A program made the position numbers and the translations under genes. A DNA stretch of 64,000 nucleotides from UBA2334 sp964396895 (lineage in GTDB: Bacteria > Pseudomonadota > Gammaproteobacteria > Burkholderiales > Burkholderiaceae_C). Where the stretch lies: positions 1 through 64,000 of the forward strand of contig CAYNGJ010000016.1 of NCBI GenBank assembly GCA_964396895.1, read 5' to 3'. Below, piece after piece: positions 59,063 to 64,000 of this stretch; positions within the stretch are counted from its first letter, which is position 1, and each line of letters starts with the position of its first letter. Under the pieces are notes generated by a model. That model searched no databases. It saw nothing but the letters and a program-made list of their open reading frames with translations, and was not told the DNA's origin.

Positions 59063-62000
59063 TCACAGGCCGGGCCATTGTTGCTGGAGGGATTGCCAGC
59101 GGGCCTGCGTCGCCTGGACGTTGCGCGCCTTTACATGGCCAAAGCCCTTGATGGATTGGGGCAAATTGGCCAGCTCCAGGGCCAGGGCGTGGTTGCTGTT
59201 ATTGAGGTGGCGCAGCAGTTGGGTCACGGTGCGCTGGTAGTCGGCCAGCAGTTGGCGCTCCATGCGGCGCTCGGCGGTGCGGCCCAACACGTCCCAGGCC
59301 GTGCCGCGCAGCACCTTGAGCGGTGCCAGCAGTTTGAACAGCGTGAGTGTGGCGGGTCCGAACTTCTGCTTGACAGGTTCGCCCCTGTCGTTGGTCTTGC
59401 CCAGCAGAGGTGGGGCCAGGTGGTAATTCAGCTTGAAATCGCCCTCGAACATGTTGGCCAGCTTTTGCTGGAACGCCGGGTCCGCGTGCAGGCGCGCGAC
59501 TTCGTACTCGTCCTTGTAGGCCATGAGCTTGAACAGGTTGCGCGCCACGGCCTCGGTCAGGCTGGATTTGCCGAGCGATGCTTCTGCCGTCTGCACCTGG
59601 GCCACCAGTTGGCGGTAGCGCTCGGCGTAGGCAGCGTTTTGGTAAGCCGTCAGGAACTCGGCGCGGCGGTCAACCAGCTGTGCGACCGATTCGCGCTTGT
59701 GCAGCGTGATGGTCTGGGCCGGGGCCAGCAGGCGCTGGACCGATGCCCAGTCGTGTGCGGCCTGGCGTCCCCAGGCGAAGGCGGTTTTGTTGGCCTCGAC
59801 CTGCACGCCATTGAGCTCGATGGCGCGCATCAGCGAGGCCAGCGCCAGCGGCACCCAGCCCTTTTGCCACGCGTAGCCCAGCAACATGGGGTTGATGTAA
59901 AGCGTGTCGCCCATGAAGGCGCTGGCCATGGCCTCGGCGTTGAACAGGCCCAGGTCGTCCGGTGCCAGGGACTGAGCGATGCTGGCCACACAGGCCTCGG
60001 ATGGGTTTTGCCACTCGCTGTTGGTCACAAACGCGGCGGTGGGCGTGCTGCTGCTGTTGAGTGCCACGCGGGTGCGCCCGACTTGCATGCGCTGCAGGGT
60101 GTCTTTGCTGGCGGTCACCAGCGGGTCGCAACCCAGAATCACGTCGGCGGCGGCCATGCCCACGCGGGTGGTGCAGATGCTGGCCTGGTCGGGGCCGATG
60201 AGCACATGGCTCCAGGTGGCGCCGCCTTTCTGGGCCAGACCGGCCGCGTCCTGCGTGACGATGCCTTTGCCCTCCATGTGTGCCGCCATGCCCAGCAACT
60301 GGCCAATGGTGATCACGCCGGTGCCGCCCACGCCCGCCACCACCATGCCGCAGACCTGCGTCAGCGGGGTGGGCACGGGCTCTGGCAGGTCGCGAGAGGG
60401 GACGGCTGCACGGGATGATTTGGCCTTCTTCTTCAGCTGGCCACCTTCCACGGTGACAAAGCTGGGGCAAAAACCCTTCACACAGCTCACGTCCTTGTTG
60501 CAGCTGCTTTGGTTGATGGTGCGCTTGCGGCCGAATTCGGTTTCGAGCGGCTCTATGGACAGGCAGTTGCTCTGCACGCCACAGTCACCGCAGCCTTCGC
60601 ACACCAGCTCGTTGATGACCACGGTGGGGGTGGGGGCGGTCAGGGTGCCGCGCTTCCTGCGGCGGCGTTTTTCGGTGGCGCAGGTCTGGTCGTAAATGAT
60701 GACCGTGGTGCCTTTGATCTCCCGGAACTCGCGCTGTATGCGGTCCAGCTCGTCCCGGTGGTGGATGGCGATGCCACTGGGCAGGCCCTTCACGGTGTCG
60801 TATTTTTCGGGCTCGTCGGTGACGATGGTGATTTTTTGAGCCCCTTCGGCGCGCATGCTGTTGGCAATCTGCACCACGCTGTGGCCTTCGGGGCGCTCGC
60901 CCACCTGCTGGCCACCGGTCATGGCCACCGCATCGTTGTACAGGATTTTGTAGGTGATGTTCACCCCGGCAGCAATGCTTTGGCGCACCGCCAGCAGGCC
61001 GCTGTGGAAGTAGGTGCCGTCGCCCAGGTTGGCAAACATGTGCTGGTCGGTGCTGAAAGGCTGCTGGCCCACCCACGGCACGCCTTCGCCGCCCATCTGG
61101 GTAAAGCCCACGGTGGCGCGGTCCATCCAGATGGTCATGAAGTGGCAGCCAATGCCCGCCATGGCGCGCGAGCCTTCGGGCACCTTGGTGCTGGTGTTGT
61201 GCGGGCAGCCCGAGCAGAACCAGGGCTGGCGGACGGCATTGCTGGCCAGCGTGAGGGTCTGCATGGAACGCTCTTTGGCGTCGAGAAGGGCCAGGTGGGC
61301 GTCCATGCGGGTGGCCACGTCGCCATCCACGCCCAGCCGTTTCAGGCGTTTGACCAGTGCGCGGGCGATGATGTCGGGCGACAGATCGGCGTTGGCCCTC
61401 AGCAGGGTGTGGGCGCTGGGGTTGGGGATGCTCCACTCGCCGCCCGAAAAATCGTTCGGGCCTTCGTCGAACTTGCCCAGCACGTTGGGGCGCACGTCGG
61501 CGCGCCAGTTGTACAGCTCTTCTTTCAGCTGGTATTCGATGACCTGGCGTTTCTCTTCCACCACCAGAATTTCACGCAGGCCGGTGGCGAACTCGCGGGT
61601 GGTTTGCGCTTCCAGGGGCCACACCACGGCCACTTTGTGCAGGCGCAGGCCAATGCGGCGGCAGGTGTCGTCGTCCAGCCCCAGGTTGTGCAGGGCCTGG
61701 CGGGTGTCGTTGTAGGCTTTGCCGCTGGCGATCACGCCAAAGCGGTCGTTCGGACCTTCAATGACGTTGTGGTTGAGCCGGTTGGCGCGGATGTAGGCCA
61801 ATGCCGCGTACCACTTGTGGTCGTACAGCCGCGCTTCCTGGTCCAGCGCGTGGTCGGGCCAGCGGATGTGCAGGCCGCCCGGGGGCAGGGGAAAGTCGGG
61901 CAGGACGATGTTGACCCGCTCGGGGTCGATGAGGGCGGTGGCGCTGGACTCGACAATTTCCTGAATGGTCTTCATGCCCGCCCACACGCCGGAGAAGCGG

Positions 62001-62617
62001 CTCATGGCCAGGGCGTGCAGGCCCAGGTCCAGGATTTCCTGCACGTTGGCCGGGAAAAACACCGGCAGGCCGCAGGCCTTGAAGATGTGGTCGCTCTGGT
62101 GTGCGGCGGTCGAGCTTTTGCTGATGTGGTCGTCACCGGCCACCGCGATCACGCCACCCCACGGCGTGGTACCGGCCATGTTGGCGTGTTTGAACACGTC
62201 GCTGCAACGGTCCACGCCTGGGCCTTTGCCGTACCAAATGCCAAACACGCCGTCGAACTTGTTGGTGCCGGGCGGCGCAAAGCCCAGCTGCTGCGTGCCC
62301 CACAGGGCCGTGGCCGCCAGCTCTTCATTGACACCGGGCTGGAACACGATGTTCTGGCCCTTGAGGTACTTGGCGGCCTTTTGCAGCGCCTGGTCGTAGC
62401 CGCCCAGTGGCGAGCCCCGGTAGCCGCTGATGAAACCGGCGGTGTTTTTGCCCTGCAGCGCGTCGCGCTGGCGCTGCAGCATGGGCAGCTTGACCAGGGC
62501 CTGCACCCCACTCATGAAGGCCCGCCCGTGTTCCAGGCTGTACTTGTCGTCCAGTGTGACGGTTTCCAGCGCCCGGCGGATGTGTTCGGGCAGTTCGCGT
62601 GCAAAGGGGGCGTTCAT
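59063..62617 (-). CDS. Indolepyruvate ferredoxin oxidoreductase, fused alpha-gamma type
   Basis: 1184 residues from MNAPFARELPEHIRR with AGGAG 6 nt upstream. It oxidatively decarboxylates aryl or branched 2-oxo acids to acyl-CoA using TPP and ferredoxin. Order: N-terminal pyrimidine-binding domain (SGYRGSPLGGYDQAL), TPP domain (GCPHNTSTKVPEGSRAM), iron-sulfur cysteines (CEGCGDCGVQSNC), and the C-terminal gamma domain (VVAGVGGTGVITIGQLLGM). It is divergent from an Lrp-type regulator that probably controls it. Confidence 0.94.
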   Translation of the reverse strand: MNAPFARELPEHIRRALETVTLDDKYSLEHGRAFMSGVQALVKLPMLQRQRDALQGKNTAGFISGYRGSPLGGYDQALQKAAKYLKGQNIVFQPGVNEELAATALWGTQQLGFAPPGTNKFDGVFGIWYGKGPGVDRCSDVFKHANMAGTTPWGGVIAVAGDDHISKSSTAAHQSDHIFKACGLPVFFPANVQEILDLGLHALAMSRFSGVWAGMKTIQEIVESSATALIDPERVNIVLPDFPLPPGGLHIRWPDHALDQEARLYDHKWYAALAYIRANRLNHNVIEGPNDRFGVIASGKAYNDTRQALHNLGLDDDTCRRIGLRLHKVAVVWPLEAQTTREFATGLREILVVEEKRQVIEYQLKEELYNWRADVRPNVLGKFDEGPNDFSGGEWSIPNPSAHTLLRANADLSPDIIARALVKRLKRLGVDGDVATRMDAHLALLDAKERSMQTLTLASNAVRQPWFCSGCPHNTSTKVPEGSRAMAGIGCHFMTIWMDRATVGFTQMGGEGVPWVGQQPFSTDQHMFANLGDGTYFHSGLLAVRQSIAAGVNITYKILYNDAVAMTGGQQVGERPEGHSVVQIANSMRAEGAQKITIVTDEPEKYDTVKGLPSGIAIHHRDELDRIQREFREIKGTTVIIYDQTCATEKRRRRKRGTLTAPTPTVVINELVCEGCGDCGVQSNCLSIEPLETEFGRKRTINQSSCNKDVSCVKGFCPSFVTVEGGQLKKKAKSSRAAVPSRDLPEPVPTPLTQVCGMVVAGVGGTGVITIGQLLGMAAHMEGKGIVTQDAAGLAQKGGATWSHVLIGPDQASICTTRVGMAAADVILGCDPLVTASKDTLQRMQVGRTRVALNSSSTPTAAFVTNSEWQNPSEACVASIAQSLAPDDLGLFNAEAMASAFMGDTLYINPMLLGYAWQKGWVPLALASLMRAIELNGVQVEANKTAFAWGRQAAHDWASVQRLLAPAQTITLHKRESVAQLVDRRAEFLTAYQNAAYAERYRQLVAQVQTAEASLGKSSLTEAVARNLFKLMAYKDEYEVARLHADPAFQQKLANMFEGDFKLNYHLAPPLLGKTNDRGEPVKQKFGPATLTLFKLLAPLKVLRGTAWDVLGRTAERRMERQLLADYQRTVTQLLRHLNNSNHALALELANLPQSIKGFGHVKARNVQATQARWQSLQQQWPGL

Positions 62618-62803
62618 GTGTGTCTCCTGTGGTGTTGGCTCGCCGGGGGTGCGGCGGTGTCCGGCCAAGCCCGGTCGCCCCCGGGGTAGCGGGTGTGACC
62701 CAGGCCGTGCGCAAGGGGGTGTGCGGGGTGTGGCACAGGAAGGAAAGTGTAGGGGCACACCGGCGACAGGTGTTTGCTTTTGAAGGCTTCGAACGGCCGC
62801 AAA

Positions 62804-62820
62804 AAGAAAGGATCTTTCTT
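62804..62820. promoter_or_regulatory. 17-nt palindrome before the Lrp gene
   Basis: AAGAAAG-GAT-CTTTCTT is a perfect inverted repeat 3 nt before the regulator's ATG and 187 nt from the divergent oxidoreductase start. A plausible Lrp autoregulatory site; it also covers the AAAGGA ribosome-binding region. Confidence 0.45.
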
Positions 62821-62823
62821 AAA

Positions 62824-63351
62824 ATGGCCACCATGGAAATGCTTGATAAATTTGACCTCGCCATTCTGCAAGAGCTGCAGCGCGATGGCCGCCTCACCAA
62901 TGCCGAGCTGGCCAGTCGCGTGGGCCTGTCGGCCGCCCCGTGCTGGCGCCGCGTGCGTGCGCTGGAAGAGGGCGGCTTCATTCTGGGTTACCGGGCCGAA
63001 CTGGATCGCCGCAAGGTGGGGTTGGGGGTGCTGGCGTTTGTGCGTGTGGACGCCGAGCGCAACACCGGGGACGCCACCCGGGTGCTGGAGGACGCCATCA
63101 GCAAACTGCCTGAGGTCATTTCCTGCCACTACATCAGTGGCAGCGGCACGTTCGAGCTGCAGGTGGTGTCGCCCGACTTGGACAGCTTCTCGCGTTTTGC
63201 GCTGAACAGCCTGCTCAACCTGCCCAACGTCAAAGACGTGCACACCAGTTTTTCGTTGGGCGAAGTCAAGGCCGCCGCGCCCCTGCCCCTGGGCCATCTG
63301 CGTGATACCAGCGCCGACCACCCGGCGGGCGCCCGGCCGGGCCGCCGTTGA
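62824..63351 (+). CDS. Lrp/AsnC-family transcriptional regulator
   Basis: 175 residues from MATMEMLDKFDLAIL. Helix-turn-helix: NAELASRVGLSAAPCWRRVRAL. Ligand-binding RAM domain from about residue 65 to 150 (LPEVISCHYISGSGTFELQV). It probably senses an amino acid and controls the divergent 2-oxoacid oxidoreductase. Confidence 0.94.
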   Translation: MATMEMLDKFDLAILQELQRDGRLTNAELASRVGLSAAPCWRRVRALEEGGFILGYRAELDRRKVGLGVLAFVRVDAERNTGDATRVLEDAISKLPEVISCHYISGSGTFELQVVSPDLDSFSRFALNSLLNLPNVKDVHTSFSLGEVKAAAPLPLGHLRDTSADHPAGARPGRR

Positions 63352-63462
63352 ACCCGAGCGGGTGTGCATGGGCGCCAGTTTCAAGCCAGCGACGGGCGTT
63401 ACAGTGCGTCCCGAGACCCACATGACCCCCGGTCCGACCGTTTTTCTCTGGAAGCATTGCGC

Positions 63463-64000
63463 ATGACCCCGTGGCTTCGAATGGCCTTGATGACCCTGGT
63501 GGCAGCGGCCTATGCGTTGACTGGCTGGTTGTCCCTGCACATCAGCGTGTCGCCCCAATATGTGTCGTTGATGTTCATCCCCGCCGGGGTTGCCCTGGGC
63601 GCGTTGCTGGTGTGGGGTCTTTGGGCCTTGCCCGGGGTGGCGGTGGGCTCGCTGGTGGTGCAGTGGTTGGCCAGTGACCAAGCGGGGCTGAGCAGCTGGC
63701 AGTGGACTTGGCTGGTCTCACCCTTGGGCGCGGCTTTTCAGGCCTGGCTCACGGCGCAGGCGGTGCACCGCTGGGTGGGCTACCCCAGTGAAATGGACAC
63801 GCCACGGCGCACCCTGTTGTTTTTGCTGGCGCTGGTGCCGGTGGGGCACATGGTGAATGCGTCGGTTTCCGTGCCCCTGTTGGTGGCTGGGGGCGTCATT
63901 CCGTCCACCGACGCCTGGTTCAGCTGGTGGTCGTGGTGGCAGGGGGATGCGATGGGCGCGGTGCTGTTCACGCCGCTGGTGCTGGTGGCCTTTGGCCAGC
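63463..64000 (+). CDS. MASE1-domain membrane sensor, N-terminal part (runs off the window)
   Basis: 179 residues are visible from MTPWLRMALMTLVAAA, and the frame stays open to the window end. Multiple membrane helices with the MASE1-like PQYVSLMFIPAGVALGALL and WWSWWQGDAMGAVLFTPLVL. MASE1 is a sensor domain usually fused to GGDEF, EAL or histidine kinase output; the output module lies outside the window. Confidence 0.82.
   Translation, partial: MTPWLRMALMTLVAAAYALTGWLSLHISVSPQYVSLMFIPAGVALGALLVWGLWALPGVAVGSLVVQWLASDQAGLSSWQWTWLVSPLGAAFQAWLTAQAVHRWVGYPSEMDTPRRTLLFLLALVPVGHMVNASVSVPLLVAGGVIPSTDAWFSWWSWWQGDAMGAVLFTPLVLVAFGQ

Noticed and set aside
1..64000. CRISPR arrays, rRNA, tRNA and complete insertion sequences
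   Set aside because: No regular spacer-repeat arrays, no rRNA-like segments, no cloverleaf-like sequences and no transposase genes were seen by eye; short RNA genes could be missed without a covariance search.

Overview
The window is 64 kb of GC-rich DNA carrying mostly single-copy housekeeping genes whose protein sequences and neighbourhoods (ssb / MFS / uvrA; tsaB-rimI-UDG; purE-purK-sua5; pyk-fba-purC; fmt-def with a divergent LysM-dprA; yajC-secD-secF) look like a betaproteobacterium of the order Burkholderiales, most likely family Comamonadaceae. The species cannot be read from the sequence. There are no rRNA or tRNA genes, no CRISPR array and no complete insertion sequence.

Layout. (1) 1-4292: an accessory segment with a tightly coupled three-gene cassette: a putative winged-helix DNA-binding protein, an 840-residue adenine-specific DNA methyltransferase of type IIG shape, and a PIN-domain nuclease. 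It is headed by a 35-nt near-perfect palindrome that contains the likely -10 box. Base composition and codon use look less GC-biased than in the core genes. (2) 4293-6493: mnmA, then a convergent ECF sigma factor and a small zinc-finger protein. (3) 6559-13375: a complete second-type F-ATPase operon in the order atpD-C-Q-R-B-E-F-A-G (N-ATPase), directly downstream of ssb. (4) 14066-26398: ClC channel/antiporter, MFS exporter, uvrA, CHAD protein, pyrF, family-4 uracil-DNA glycosylase, rimI, tsaB, dacB and a SemiSWEET-like protein. (5) 26532-28664: two convergent GDSL/SGNH lipoproteins, one lacking the nucleophile serine. (6) 28814-36371: Sua5, purK, purE, a thioredoxin-TPR co-chaperone, purC, fructose-bisphosphate aldolase and pyruvate kinase. 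(7) 36517-47695: an envelope-stress and redox region: PAP2 phosphatase, cytochrome b, diheme cytochrome c (frameshifted), SHP-like cytochrome c, a PepSY protein, a first two-component pair (response regulator frameshifted), an HD-GYP protein, a second PepSY protein, and an eptA-pmrA-pmrB operon. Direct repeats with an 11-bp period resembling PmrA boxes lie upstream of several of these. (8) 47834-64000: azlCD, fmt-def, LysM-dprA, a DUF1631 protein, yajC-secDF, fused indolepyruvate ferredoxin oxidoreductase with a divergent Lrp regulator, and the start of a MASE1 membrane sensor.

A second layer runs through the core: at least nine copies of a degenerate repeat of about 60 bp (core CAGCGCTT, then TAGCTAT about 20 bp later) are scattered over both strands. 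Five lie in frame inside conserved genes (uvrA, UDG, purK, the thioredoxin-TPR gene, fmt) and add about 15-25 residues to each product; a sixth forms the C-terminal tail of the PmrB-like kinase. The best candidates for undescribed biology are the HTH-methyltransferase-PIN cassette and these translated repeats.
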